Shown: one piece after another, positions 20,631-31,321 of the stretch
Layout of the letters: every line of letters starts with the position of its first letter
How positions within the stretch are numbered: the first letter of the stretch is position 1
Assembly: GCA_023213395.1 (NCBI GenBank)
Contig: CM041465.1
Location: forward strand, 90,961,741-91,025,740
Direction of reading: 5' to 3'
DNA length: 64,000 nucleotides
Source of the DNA: Cycas panzhihuaensis
Lineage: Eukaryota; Cycadophyta
The notes under the pieces: generated by a model
Databases searched by the model: none
Told to the model about the DNA's origin: nothing
What the model saw: the letters and a program-made list of their open reading frames with translations, nothing else
Made by a program: the position numbers and the translations under genes

Positions 20631-21840
20631 CTATATGCACTCATCAAAGGAATCTTCAAAGCGAACATCAAGCATGTCTTCTATCAATGTTTTAGTCATC
20701 ACCTGTTTGCTTTTATTTCCTTCAACATATGAATGATTAACAACTAATGAATCAATGCCAAAATTTGAAGATGGGTCAAAAGAGGGATCATCATTATTTG
20801 AAATACAAGTATCAACGTCCATATCATGTATGTGTTTCTTCCTTTGATTAGTACTTCCAATAATGGTTCCTTGAAGAGAAAGAAGGAACAATGTTTCCTT
20901 TCCTAACTCCACCTTAGAACCAACAAGATACTTTGCTCTTTTTATATCATCCAAGAAATTCTTTGTGCCAAGTATGATGAGAATCTTCATTATGACTACA
21001 TGCACATATTTCCCAATTGTGGCTACAAAAAGATAGAACATCACTTTGACATGATTGAATTTCATGGTTAAGTAGCCTACCCAAAACACACAACAATCTT
21101 GTGGAACAAGATTTTGATCAAATGAAACTTCAATTATGTGCTTTCTTCCTTTGAATGAATCTTCTAAGGCCATTGCAAGGTATGCCAACACAATTTGGAC
21201 TCTTTCAAAAATAAGAATTGAAAATGCAATCAAATTGAATGTGATCATAGAGAGTCTCATGTATATGTAAATAACTGTATGTCCTGACATCATTTGAACC
21301 CTGGCAACAAATCTATCACCACAAATTAAGGTAATGTTGCACATACTTTCTGTTGAGGTACCTATATCTTCATGAAGTACCACCTATAAAGATTGATGTT
21401 CAAATTCTTCAAACTTCATTTTCAATGCAAGCTTTCCTGTCAACATGCTGAGGTTCAATGCATTTGGTGAAACCAAATCTTCATTTTTATTATCGGAATC
21501 AGGTTGATTTTCCTTCTTCGCTTTCCTCTTCAACTTCATTTTTTGGTTCTTTGTCCTCCTGATAGTCTTCCGCACTTCTTCAGGACCCTTTTCATTCACT
21601 TCTCCTAACAAATTCTGGGCCTCTTCAGTTGAATCAATATTTTGAAGTGTTTGGATGAGAAAATGGTATGAAGGATGGAGGTTTTCTTTATCGAAAGTTG
21701 CAAGCATTACATCAACAACTACTTTGTTTTTCTTTTTGAAAATTACCTCCCCTTCTTCATTAATTAAAACATTACCAAGAACAATTTTCCATAGTCTTTG
21801 AGCCCTAAAAACACATTCCATCTTAATTTTCTAAATTCAA
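20631..21840 (-). pseudogene. Retroelement gag-like ORF, uncertain
   Basis: On the minus strand the frame from 21821 to 20631 is continuous apart from one TAG at 21386-21384 (about 397 codons). Just upstream, a TAG-interrupted stretch reads KIKMECVFRAQRLWKIVLGN. This resembles the N-terminus of Copia gag (a Trp-Lys-hydrophobic-Lys-Met motif followed by LW). The rest does not look like a standard capsid: a basic patch (RRTKNQKMKLKRKAKKE) is followed by a Phe/Leu/Val-rich part with possible membrane-like stretches (VMFYLFVATIGKYVHVVIMK). I cannot name it. It could be a decayed gag or an unrelated host pseudogene. It is flanked by the Gypsy-2 LTR. Confidence 0.4.
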
Positions 21841-21899
21841 AAATTAATTGCAACATATTTAGGTAGGACTATGTTGGTATCTGTTACTCAATATTCATC

Positions 21900-22990
21900 C
21901 TTTTTTGGCACAAAAACAATAATGTCCTCTAGCTCCATGGTGAAAGACTGACTTGATTACAAGTACATCATTCATGCATCAACCTCTGTTCCTACTGAAT
22001 AATCTGCCTAGTGTAGAGCGGAGCAAGTTAAATTGTAGAGATCTTGCAGTTTTGGCAAACCCAAATTATTTTGAGCAAAATATCTGTAAAACATAACTTG
22101 CCCAACAAAACTCAATCAACATAGTTCATGAATTTTAGGACAGTCAACAAGGTTCATGAATTTCAGGATAGTTCTCTCAAGCTGCAGTCTTTAGACAGGA
22201 AGTAGGATTCCTTCATACATGTCATAGCTTCTAAATAACAAAGCAGATTTTGATATAGCAGAGATCTGAAGTATTTGTGCTGACCTCCAAAGATCTTCTC
22301 ATCTGCAAGATGTATATGGCATGGGCATAACAACAATGCTTTACCTCTAGTTCTCCATGCAATCAATTGATGGTACCTGAATGTGGCTATATAACTCGAG
22401 ACTGTAAAGAAGTAGATACAACAGACACACCAAAAAACTGATAGCAAAAGTGCAGGGTCAATCTACACTGTAGTTGCTGCAACAGATGGAGGAATCTAAA
22501 TTCTTCTCATCTATTTCAAAATAAATCAGTCAAACCTTTTAAACTAACTTGCTCTGCTATGGAATCTCCCAACCTCCAGAAGAAGAGTGGCTTACATCCA
22601 GTGATAGCTCTTCAAATTTCTCTAGTTTGGATTGATTGTCCTTTGTTGAAGCAACTTCTAAAGTAGCGGGCAGACTATCTCTGTGCATCTCTTGTCATCA
22701 TGGGTTGTCAATGCATGGAAGGAATCCAACTTCAAGTGGTCTTGGTTCCTCTTTGTCGCTCGCACCAGATGCCTTGGTCATCACACAGATCTCACAAAAG
22801 ATGCAAATACCACTTTCATATGCAAACTGCTAGGACTAAAATGATGCAGTATCAAACAACATGAAATCTTCTTGGCTTGCCAGCTGTGATTGTTCCAGTT
22901 AGGCATGACAAACATGGAATGCCTATTGGCCTTTAATTTATTGGTTGCCCTTGTTTTGAGGCAACGTTGCTACATTTGGTTGGGGAGCTT
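21900..22990. other. Unassigned
   Basis: Only short frames are present, with no recognisable domain. A near-duplicate phrase (gttcatgaattttaggacagtcaac and variant) occurs around 22125-22170. It may be host intergenic or intronic sequence leading into the coiled-coil fragment. Confidence 0.4.
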
Positions 22991-23022
22991 ATAGAATTGT
23001 TGATGACTGTCAAGCAAAGTGG

Positions 23023-23316
23023 ATGAACTGGAAAAATGATATCCAACAAAAACAAAGAGCATTGGAAAACATGGAATCTTCACGTGGCAAGACTGTGGCC
23101 AAACTTTCTTTCACAGTGAATAGATTAGGCAATTTGCGACAGCTATCAGAAGGGCTTCTAGCCGAGGTTGAGAACTTGCAGTTTCAGTTGGAAAGTTGTG
23201 ATGCAGAGATTTCATGCTTAAGGCAAGGAGTTACAAGATGCACCAATGATATTCTGACCTCACAAGAAAACATGAAAAGGAAAAACATTGAACATAAGAG
23301 CTACGGGCATGGATAG
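23023..23316 (+). pseudogene. Coiled-coil host protein fragment
   Basis: An open stretch of 97 codons has heptad-like structure: KLSFTVNRLGNLRQLSEGLL, then AEVENLQFQLESCDAEISCL and RQGVTRCTNDILTSQE. The pattern LLxEVExLQxQL...LRQxVTRCTND recalls segments of very long plant coiled-coil proteins (nucleoporin-, myosin- or kinesin-like annotations), but I cannot assign a family with certainty. No retroelement motif is present. The first Met is probably not the true start, since similarity may begin earlier (a WKNDIQQKQRALENMESS stretch). It may be one exon or a pseudogene piece. The frame ends at 23316 and the sequence downstream has stops in all frames. Confidence 0.5.
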
Positions 23317-24002
23317 AGATGATAATTTTGAATTTTGGAGTGCATGATAGGCTTTTTGAGGAGAAAGAAGTTAGTTGAACGCATGTGCTTTGGGTACACT
23401 AAAAAAAGGGTTGCTGGTATAAAGTCTAAATCAGAAAGCTTCTGGGTAGATGCACATCATTGCCCTATATGATACATGCAATAAAGTTGTGGCAGAACTT
23501 GATAATATGAAATGATGGATTAATGACATAGATGGCCCAAATTCTGGTGGTCATGCAACAACAACAACTAATAGCAGTTGGTTGGCATTAGAAAATCTTC
23601 AGACTTTGCAAAAGTGGAAGACAAAGATCTCTTCTCCTCTTCTCAGACTTTATTATGGCTGAGATTTATGACATCATAGATAGAGGCGTACAAAAAACAG
23701 AGGGCTGATTTTTCAGGATAGATAAGATCCTTTTTCATCCATAAACCCTTATCTCCATACACAGATTTTACACATACTTGATTTTACATAGTATTTCAGC
23801 ACAAGGTTCTCTCTTCAAAATAATCAAAGGAACAGTATTACCTGGATAGATTGTCTTCCATCAACCATGATCACAACTTGTAATTAACTTGTAACAACAA
23901 TGGCATTAGGGTTTCACCTTCTATCAATTGGCTCTACGGAGCCAACTCCATATACAACAAGCAAAGTACAACCCTGCACAATGATAAGTTTGGCCAACAA
24001 CC
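23317..24002 (-). other. Unassigned, probably leader of a minus-strand LTR element
   Basis: The right half adjoins a minus-strand primer site at 24003-24016, so it is probably the leader of LTR-I's element. The left half has no clear feature. Confidence 0.4.
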
Positions 24003-24360
24003 TGACTCTGATACCATGTTAAAATATTTAAGGAGATTATTCAATATGCAAGAACCATAGAACCAATATCATGAACATAATATCATTGCATTAACTCAAT
24101 ATGAAAGGAAGTACATCAGAATATCTCCATATCAACAATAATATCACAATGGAATCCATCTTGACTCAATGTGTTCTACTCTACCTCAACCACTTATTTA
24201 TACATCATAAGTAGGAGGGAGTATGACAACATGTGTTACATGTGGGATAAATAACCTCATGCACAACCACCCACATAACACCTATATATTGACCAATAAT
24301 CTAATGACCACTTAAATGGACAAGTGTGCACTACATACTTGGACACTTACACATTAAACA
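24003..24360 (-). repeat. LTR-I with adjoining primer-binding site
   Basis: The plus strand reads tgactctgatacca at 24003-24016, whose complement TGGTATCAGAGTCA is a tRNA-iMet primer site. A putative LTR follows from 24017 (tgttaaaatattt) to about 24360 (cattaaaca). On the minus strand it starts TGTTTAATG and ends ATTTTAACA. No partner LTR is in the window, so the rest of the element is lost or decayed. The outer boundary is a best guess. Confidence 0.68.
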
Positions 24361-25880
24361 TTATCCTCCAATAGTACTAGTCGAGCAAAGATTTTGGTTA
24401 AAATTAGTATATACTCCTCCAACAACTGTGTGACTACTGCAAGAAGAATAATTTTCTGGTGCTAGTAACATCAAGAACAAGCACACCACACCCCTCAAAA
24501 ATAAATCTTTAAAGAAGCTGACAAATAAAGTGTTTTAGAGGTGTCTAGAGGTAACATAAATCGTCAATTGCCTTCACTCTACAAATCACACTTGCCAAAG
24601 TTTGCTTTAATACCAAATCTCGTTCATACACTTGTCGAAATATCAAAATCAAAGCTCTAGATAACTGATCCAATGAAATGCCATTCTAGAAAATAAAACC
24701 ACCATTCTGAATGCTAAAATTAGCTTAACAATTATTTTCAGTCTTTCGAATATTTGCACAATCCAGGGGAATGTTTGGAAGAATTCAATGAACCTTCCTA
24801 GAAGTTATGCAGTGCGCCACTGTTTTGGGCGGTGAAACGGTAACTCGATGGCAAACATAACATTTTCTTAGCTAAATACAATGATTAATTCGTCTTCTCT
24901 GCCAACATCTCCCAGGTTTTTGAAGATCAGAACATCTTCGACAAATAGGATTTCGCCCATCAACACATATGTGGTCAAACAATCAGAATCAGTTCCATGT
25001 TTACCCCCAAACTTGCTTTGTTTTCATCTCAGTGAACATGCTTGTTGATGGGCTCTCTTTTGTCTAAGTATGAATGCCCGCTTCAGGGCTTTTAATGTCA
25101 TATTCAAGTCGAGATTTTTGAGTTCTTCTCGGTCTCAGCATATACGACGAATAACAGTTCTCAATCGCCACTTCTCACGATGCCCCAATGGACTCCACTT
25201 TCAATTCTTCGCTATGGCACGTCCTCTAAATGCAGGTCTTCACATCATCTTGAGCATCCGAGTTCGAATAACAACACCTTGGTATTGTGCAAGAAATATT
25301 TGAATTGCACAACCAGAATACCTTTACAAAAACGTGATGATCTTATTTGAGAAATATTTGACCCGTAATTGTCTTGGAATGATGCGTCTGCTTCCTTGCT
25401 TTCACCACGATTCATCAAATGATCTCTATGATCTATGACTGGCTTTCAACTGGGTTGTTCTTTAGCAAGCTACGTCCTTATCCACAACAGGTGCTTGATA
25501 ATAGGTGCTCTTCGACACAGATGGTGTAAGCTCAATGTAGAACAAGCACTATGGAATAGGGTTTCGACGATCAAGATATGGGAGAAAAATCACACTTCTC
25601 TGAATGTACTTCTCACGTAGGAAAAACACATGCTCAATGGCTCAATTATAGTGATAGATAAAAAAATAAATGACTTGGGCATGTAAAACTCTTTACAGCA
25701 GGATGCTATCAAACTATTCACATAGAGGAGTGGCCAACAGATAATAGACTCTCCATGGTCATCAAAATAGATGCAAGGTTACCTTCTTCACAATCACGAA
25801 GTTGACGAGCATACAATTAGGAATGCCTTCTTCCCATAGTAGGTACATTCATAGAGGCTTCACACAACTAACAATTCAAC
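24361..25880 (-). other. Unassigned, likely decayed interior of LTR-H element
   Basis: This stretch lies downstream of a minus-strand primer site (25881-25894) and so is probably leader and gag sequence of that element. No domain motif survives that I can read. Small open frames are not conserved. Confidence 0.4.
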
Positions 25881-26225
25881 CTGCTCTGATATCAAGTTAA
25901 AATCATTGATATCGAACAAGCAATTGGAGCAAGTCTTCTCTATATCATTATTGAAAGGAGATGAATACATATTTATAATTGTTTTTACCTCTAACTCCTT
26001 CAACCATAATTGACAACTGCTTCATCTATCAACTAGGCGTTACATGTAAAGATGTACATAAGCACGCTTACAACACTTCTATTGGACCTTTAACATTAAC
26101 ATTAATACTAATCTATAGACCATGACACAATACCCCTTTTAGGACTACAACATTAATAACCCTTGGACATAATATTCTCCTAGACACATTAAACATTTAT
26201 ACACATTAAACATTAACTCTTAACA
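25881..26225 (-). repeat. LTR-H with adjoining primer-binding site
   Basis: The plus strand ctgctctgatatca (25881-25894) is the complement of TGATATCAGAGCAG, a primer site with one mismatch. The LTR runs from 25895 to 26225. On the minus strand it starts TGTTAAGAGTTAATG and ends ATTTTAACT, the last base being mutated from A. It is related in style to LTR-I (shared acacattaaacatta near the outer end). Confidence 0.65.
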
Positions 26226-26768
26226 ATCTACACAAATGTCTTCAAACCTGCGTATGATTAAAAATCAAGCAAAACACAACGAAGATGAAGAAATATCAAG
26301 TCGGGCCTTTGGAAGGAAGTGATGTACTCCTCAAAACAATCCTGCTGGTCAAATTTCAGGAAAATTTGGGCACTTTGAAAATTTCAAGTTAGTACAATTT
26401 CAGGCGGTTCCGTACACAATCAGTACATAATTGTACTGTTCAAAAGAAAGCTCTTTCTTCAATGTCTTCACCCTTATTCACTGTCTTCTTCGAGATTCGA
26501 CAGAAAAACAGAGACTCATTAGAGTTTTCTAGTTTCAGAAACCCCTATTAGAACTCTTGCTCTGATACCATGCTAAAAACATTCAAAGAATGAGGATTAT
26601 TCATTGATTATGTGAGAGATGATCTCTTTATAAGTACAAGGAGACTTAAATAACCGCTTACTACATGAGCCAGTTGTCATTCTTACAACAAAGAGGGACT
26701 GCCACATAACCCTCATTAATTAACTATACAACATAAGATACTATCCTAGATAAAACATTATTCTAATA
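26226..26768 (-). mobile_element. Copia-C5 fragment: 5' LTR, primer site and leader
   Basis: The minus strand starts with an LTR (26768 to 26571) like those of Copia-C1 and C3 (the block cctagataaaacatt on the plus strand). The primer site (plus-strand complement cttgctctgatacca, 26556-26570) follows. The leader has repeated cgtaca motifs, as in C1 and C3. It ends at 26225, where LTR-H begins. There is no gag. Confidence 0.75.
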
Positions 26769-26779
26769 AGTGTTACCTG

Positions 26780-27082
26780 TGAAATATATGGCTAAAACAA
26801 TTACTTAAGGATTTAAGACAAGGACCTCCAGAATCAACTACAATATTTTGTGACAATTAGAGTGTTATCAAGTTGACAAAAAACCCTATCTTTCATGCAA
26901 GAACAAAACACATCAAAGTCCATCATCATTTTATTCAGGAGAAAGTTCAAGTTAAAGAAATCAATCTTCAATACTGCAACAGTGAACTTCAACAGGTTGA
27001 TATTTTCAACAAACCATTACCAAAAGACAAGTTCCAACATTTTTGAAGTTTACTAGGAGTCCGAAACAAAGGATAAAACATT
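26780..27082 (+). pseudogene. Copia RNase H C-terminus fragment
   Basis: One frame reads WLKQLLKDLRQG, FCDN-TAG-SVIKLTKNPIF, HARTKHIKVHHHFIQEKV and DIFNKPLPKDKFQHF. It ends with a TGA and then the polypurine run gagggaggg. The TAG at 26858-26860 stands where Gln is nearly invariant in this RNase H motif (DNQS). The fragment starts abruptly next to the Copia-C5 LTR. It resembles Copia-C2 RNase H (58109-58420). Confidence 0.82.
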
Positions 27083-27159
27083 GAGGGAGGGATATTTGTT
27101 AAAGTATTTACTTTGTTTCCCTTGTTCCAAGTTTTAGCAAGGGAGAATTTGGAATGTTG

Positions 27160-27283
27160 AAATGTGCATTATGGGAGGGAGAGTTTGGAATGTTGAAATA
27201 TTGATGTATTGAAATGTGCATTATGGGAGGGAGAGTTTGGAATGTTGAAATATTGATGTATTGAAATGTGCATTATAGGAGGG
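27160..27283 (+). repeat. 52-bp tandem repeat before an LTR
   Basis: Units starting aaatgtgcattatgggagg occur at 27160, 27212 and 27264, an exact 52-bp spacing, with almost no divergence. Each unit contains a gggaggg polypurine-like run. The last, partial unit supplies the run that directly precedes the LTR at 27284. Confidence 0.85.
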
Positions 27284-27495
27284 TGTTGGAATAATGCACA
27301 TTTATTCAAGTGGTCTGTCCTTCTCAAATCTTTCTTGATTGAGTGGTCGGTCTCTCACATACGATATATTGTACTATATAAGGACACCATCTCTTTATCA
27401 TGGATCATGGCATGTGATATCATCTTGTATTATTATTTTTCTTTGTTAATTCAACGAAATACCATTGAAGTCCAACACTTACTCCACATCTAACA
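27284..27495 (+). repeat. Copia-type LTR, 212 bp
   Basis: It starts TGTTGGAATAATG and ends CATCTAACA, with a 7-bp inverted terminus (TGTTGGA and TCTAACA, one mismatch). It is preceded by aggaggg and has a TATA-like actatataagg near 27373. It is probably the 3' LTR of the fragment at 26780-27082. Confidence 0.72.
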
Positions 27496-28105
27496 TTCAA
27501 ATTTCTTGAAGTGCCAAATCATCTCAACAACTTTGTTCTCACAAACATCCTTGAGTCTACTATGTGGGCTTTATACAATTGGAAACTACCCACGAAAAAA
27601 TGCCATCATAGGGTGGTCAAGCCTATATCCGTGATCTAGCAGCACTCACCTCATAGGTCACAACACTCACTTCATAGGTCATTGTGACCTCATTCATTCC
27701 CATATAAACCATCGTTACACCATGTGAGACTTTATCCATCTATATAGAACTCAATCCATCTATATGTTCTATATCTCCCCAACAAAAGAGTTACTAAAAA
27801 TAATAGAGAGAGTGGAATCGCCATTAAAATGCCCACATGCTATATATTTGAGTGTGCCACATGCATAAACATCCATCTACTAAATCAGTTTTAGAACAAT
27901 CTCACTCTAAATTTGAGATCCCAGCTTCGTAGATTGCCCAAGCCATGATCATTCACCATATAAAGCATAATTTTTGCAAATAGGTTCTAATAAAATCCTT
28001 CAAGCAAATATAAATAATATATCTACAAGATACTTCTAACATACTTTTGACAAATTAAAACATGAAATCGCTTTCTAAGGACCAAACCATTAAGCTTTGA
28101 TATCA
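27496..28105 (-). other. Leader and primer site of LTR-F element
   Basis: The plus strand gctttgatatca at 28094-28105 is the complement of TGATATCAAAGC, a degenerate tRNA-iMet primer site with two mismatches that adjoins the LTR starting at 28106. The remaining 600 bp to the left have no reading frame and are probably decayed leader. Confidence 0.5.
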
Positions 28106-28300
28106 TGTTAGAAAATAGAATCATGCTTAAATATCATGATAAAAAATTATATAAGTATTTAGATATCATATTAAAAATATTATATAAAAATCTATGAAAC
28201 CATGATAAAGAAAGATGAATTATGCACCAATGTAAAATGCAAAAGAAAGGGGGAAGAATGAACAATCTTCATCTATTACAGTAGACAAAGTACATATTTA
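28106..28300 (-). repeat. LTR-F, left part (interrupted by Copia-D)
   Basis: It starts TGTTAGAAAATAG next to a degenerate primer site. Its other half is at 60103-60267, ending TCTAACA. Together they make about 360 bp with a TGTTAGA/TCTAACA inverted terminus. Copia-D inserted in the middle, duplicating attta. Confidence 0.72.
28296..28300. repeat. Target-site duplication of Copia-D (attta)
   Basis: attta at 28296-28300 is repeated at 60098-60102, directly outside the two LTRs that are 31.8 kb apart. This is strong evidence that everything between is one insertion plus later nested ones. Confidence 0.9.
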
Positions 28301-28653
28301 TGTTGGATATATTGAACACTTTGCAAGTGTTATGGGGTTTTTTTCAGCCCATGGTTTATGCTCATTATATTATAAAACCATAAGGCAATATCTTGTAAAT
28401 TTGTGTCTATATATTTTTATGTAACGCCACATGTAAGAAGGTTGGATGAGTATTTGATGAGTCGATGAGAAGAGAGTTGGAGTTTTCATCTCTGTAATTT
28501 TTTAAGTTGTTGCTCAGAGTAATAAAAGGTCTATGCTTGGACCAGAATCTCCTGGTGTTCTTTGTTGTGTGCTTGGTTTGTTTATGTTATTTGTTCTTTG
28601 CACGATTTAGAGTTCTGTTAATACATGGTTTCTGCGGTTACATTTTCTCTTCA
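28301..28653 (+). repeat. 5' LTR of Copia-D, 353 bp
   Basis: It starts TGTTGGATATATTG and ends CTCTTCA. It lacks about 120 bp present in the 3' LTR. The missing block is bounded by tatggg direct repeats in the 3' copy, which points to a microhomology deletion here. Confidence 0.9.
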
Positions 28654-28655
28654 TT

Positions 28656-28667
28656 TGGCATCAGAGC
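28656..28667 (+). promoter_or_regulatory. tRNA-iMet primer-binding site of Copia-D
   Basis: TGGCATCAGAGC differs at one base from the usual TGGTATCAGAGC. It starts two bases after the LTR. Confidence 0.85.
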
Positions 28668-28739
28668 TAAGGGTTTTAGTTCAGTGGGAAGCCATTTGGT
28701 GAGTGAGAGCCTTGTCCGGTGAACTTGAGTGCGAAGATT

Positions 28740-28953
28740 ATGGCAAGCACTATAAAGATGGTGATTGAAAAGTTCAATGGGCAGAACTTTGAGTTGTGGA
28801 AGTTAAAGATGGAAGATATCCTTATCGGGAAGGATTAGTGGATCATTATGGCAGGAGTGAAGCCTGTATATATGGCTGATGAAGATTGGAAGAAGCTTGA
28901 TAAAAAAGTAGTAAGTTCAATAAGGTTATATCTTTCAGACATGGTGTTGTTGA
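28740..28953 (+). pseudogene. Copia-D gag, 5' part
   Basis: The start is ATG at 28740 (MASTIKMVIEKFNGQNFELW). The segment carries the N-terminal capsid region typical of Tnt1-like gag (KFNGxNFxxWKLKMEDILI), then WKKLDKKVVSSIRLYLSD. A TAG interrupts it near 28836, probably at a Gln or Trp. The Copia-C1 5' LTR cuts the frame at 28954. The reading continues after 34149 in the same frame once the insert and one copy of the duplication are discounted. Confidence 0.87.
28949..28953. repeat. Target-site duplication of Copia-C1 (gttga)
   Basis: gttga at 28949-28953 is repeated at 34145-34149, outside both 212-bp LTRs. Confidence 0.92.
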
Positions 28954-29165
28954 TGTTGAAATGTAATGTTTTATCTAGGTAAAGAGGGGTCATGTTGAGA
29001 CAACTCTCAATTGTAACTCTAATCAGAGATTGTGACACTTGGTTGTCATATATTGATCGGTTACATCTCAATGTGTAACGGTCATCTTTATGATGTATAT
29101 TTAAGGAGAATGAATCTCAATGAAATACACGCCATTTTTCTACTTCCTCAATTGAGTTTTCATCA
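28954..29165 (+). repeat. 5' LTR of Copia-C1, 212 bp
   Basis: It starts TGTTGAAATGTAATG and ends TTTTCATCA. A TATA-like tgtatatttaagg lies near 29094. The partner is at 33933-34144. Confidence 0.93.
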
Positions 29166-29180
29166 TGGTATCAGAGCAGG
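29166..29180 (+). promoter_or_regulatory. tRNA-iMet primer-binding site of Copia-C1
   Basis: TGGTATCAGAGCAGG directly adjoins the LTR end with no spacer. Confidence 0.92.
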
Positions 29181-29817
29181 TTACTCTGCTTGTTTGAGAG
29201 AGGGTTCTTGGTGACTAATAAAGACAGTTCTGAGATGAAGAAGCCAGCAAACACAAGAGGTAATAGAGAACAGATTCTCAGGAGATTGAAGGTATTATAC
29301 GGACAGAGTACATAACCGTACAACTGTACGGACAAAATTTCAAGTGTCTCAGATTGAGACAAAATTTTACCAGCTTGAAGATCTCATCGTCCTCGTCACT
29401 TCTCTCTTCAGGGTCGAATTCATTTGACGAAGTTTTGAAGGGGTTTTGGCCAGTTTATCAGCCGCGCGGGTTTGGAGGTATTCCTGTAGATTTCTCTCGA
29501 TTTACTTAAAATCTTTGGATTAAATCTGGTGTGATCTCTGTGTTAGAGCCTTAAAAAGAGTTCAAGACAGTTTTTTAAAACTTTGGTGAAGTATTCTTCA
29601 TTTTTAAAGCAAAAACAGGTTTTGCCCTAGCCGCACCCGTCTATCTTTCGACCCAGATTTCTCTCAATTTACAGACTAATATGGAAAAATAATAACAGAT
29701 CTAGAACCCTCGTCTCCTCCTCTTTCTTTTGAGGTACATTTCGTACCATTCCGTACAAGTTGGTTTTCGTACAGGTGTACGGCCCAGACACTGGCAATTA
29801 GTTTTCTCTCTGTCTAA

Positions 29818-30760
29818 ATGGCTTCTGCCCTTATTTCCTTGCCAGAACCAGAAAAATTAACTGATACAAACTATCATGTCTGGAAGATTAAAGTGGAATT
29901 TATCTTGAGAGTCAAAAATGCATGGAATATTACAATTGGAGCTGAAAGTCGTCCTAGTGACTCAGATACAAAGCTTGGAAACTGGGAAGAAAGAAATAAT
30001 ATAGGTGTTCTCACTTTGAAAATGTCAATTTCTGACTCAATCTTAATTTATGTTGAAAAATTGAATCTAGCCTCTGAAATCTGGAAATGTCTTGAGAACT
30101 TGTATGGGCAGAAAAATAAGGCAAGAATAATTGCTCTTAAAGAGGAAATGTATAGGCTTCACATGAGAGAATGAAAATATAACAGAATTCATGCACAAGG
30201 TTATTTCAATTCGAAATAATCTATTAAGTGCAGGAGGTCTGATCTCTGAACAAGAATTAGTAGAACTTGTGGCAACCAAACTGCCAAAATCTTTTAACAC
30301 AACCATCAATACTATCACGAATAGTGATAAACTTGATAAGATATCACTTGATAAATTAACAGGATTACGGTTAAGACAGGAACAAAGGAACAAGAGGTAT
30401 GAGGGCTCTTCAGAATTGGAGGATGCCTTTGCATCTAGATTGAACTTGGGTTCACACAGAAGGAATCAATTTCGTGGACGAGGCTCAACTCTAGATTTCA
30501 GAGGACGTGGACGTTGGCAAGATTCAAGGGGACGAGGATGAAGCAGAGATACCAGAATTTGTTTCAATTGTGGAAGAACCGGGCACATCTTCAGCCACTG
30601 CAAAGTTTTTGACATATGCTACCACTGTGGACAAACCAGACATTATCCGTACCAGTGCCCACAGCGAAGAAGTGAGATCCAAAAGGGAAAATGACCTATT
30701 GGAGGATACAACAAAGAAAAAACAGAAGAAGAGGAAGAAGAAACTGCGTTCATTGTTGCC
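29818..30760 (+). pseudogene. Copia-C1 gag
   Basis: The start is ATG at 29818 (MASALISLPEPEKLTDTNYH), about 640 bp after the primer site. The capsid region has NYHVWKIKVEFILRV and ARIIALKEEMYRLHM. A 1-nt indel near 30172 moves the frame. Then come MHKVISIRNNLLSAGG and a Gly/Arg-rich stretch (FRGRGSTLDFRGRGRW). Two zinc knuckles follow at about 30562-30650 (CFNCGRTGHIFSHC, CYHCGQTRHYPYQC), after a TGA at 30539 that was probably CGA. The double knuckle is shared with Copia-C2. Gag would form the particle shell and bind element RNA. Confidence 0.88.
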
Positions 30761-31321
30761 TTGGCTACCAGCTTGAAAGACAATGATATATGGTCTGTTG
30801 ATTCAGGAGCATCAAGACATATGACTAGTCGCGAGGATTGGTTCGAGACACTAAAATCCTATGACTTTGACAAATCAGTTGAATTAGGCGATAAATATAC
30901 CCTTGATATAAAAGGGATTGGGACCATTGCAGTCAATCTACAGGGAGATATAAAGAAAATTGGAAATGTTTTGCTTGTTCCAGGCCTAAAAATGAACCTT
31001 CTCTCTATTTCACAACTGAGCAAAAGAGGGTTAAGAACAGTTTTTGACGAAGAAGGATACTATTATATTTTAGATATGAAAAAAGATCGAGAAATCATTG
31101 CAAAAGGAGTGAGATGTAATGATCTTTACAAACTTCTGTCAAATCTTGTACTTCCTGACTCGGAAGAAAAAGCTTGTACTGTTGTCAAACCTAGTAATAA
31201 AATTTGGCATTTGAAGTATGGACATCTTCCAATTGAAACACTAAGACTAATGGAAAAATCAGGAATGGTGAATGGATTGCCTCACATCTCTTCTGATAAT
31301 TTTGTTTGTAAAGGTTGTTAG
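30761..31321 (+). pseudogene. Copia-C1 protease and gag-pre-integrase region
   Basis: The frame is the same as the knuckle frame. The retropepsin site WSVDSGASRHMT lies at about 30791-30826. NVLLVPGLKMNLLSISQLSK and the HLKYGHLPIETL block follow. The latter includes the His pair of the integrase zinc domain. The frame ends with a TAG at 31319-31321 directly after CKGC, where Gln is expected (CxxCQxGKQHR). The protease would cut the gag-pol polyprotein. Confidence 0.88.

Noticed and set aside
21900-22990. Minus-strand frame 22163-22447 and plus-strand frame 22636-22833
   Set aside because: No homology pattern, no conservation and no link to neighbouring features.
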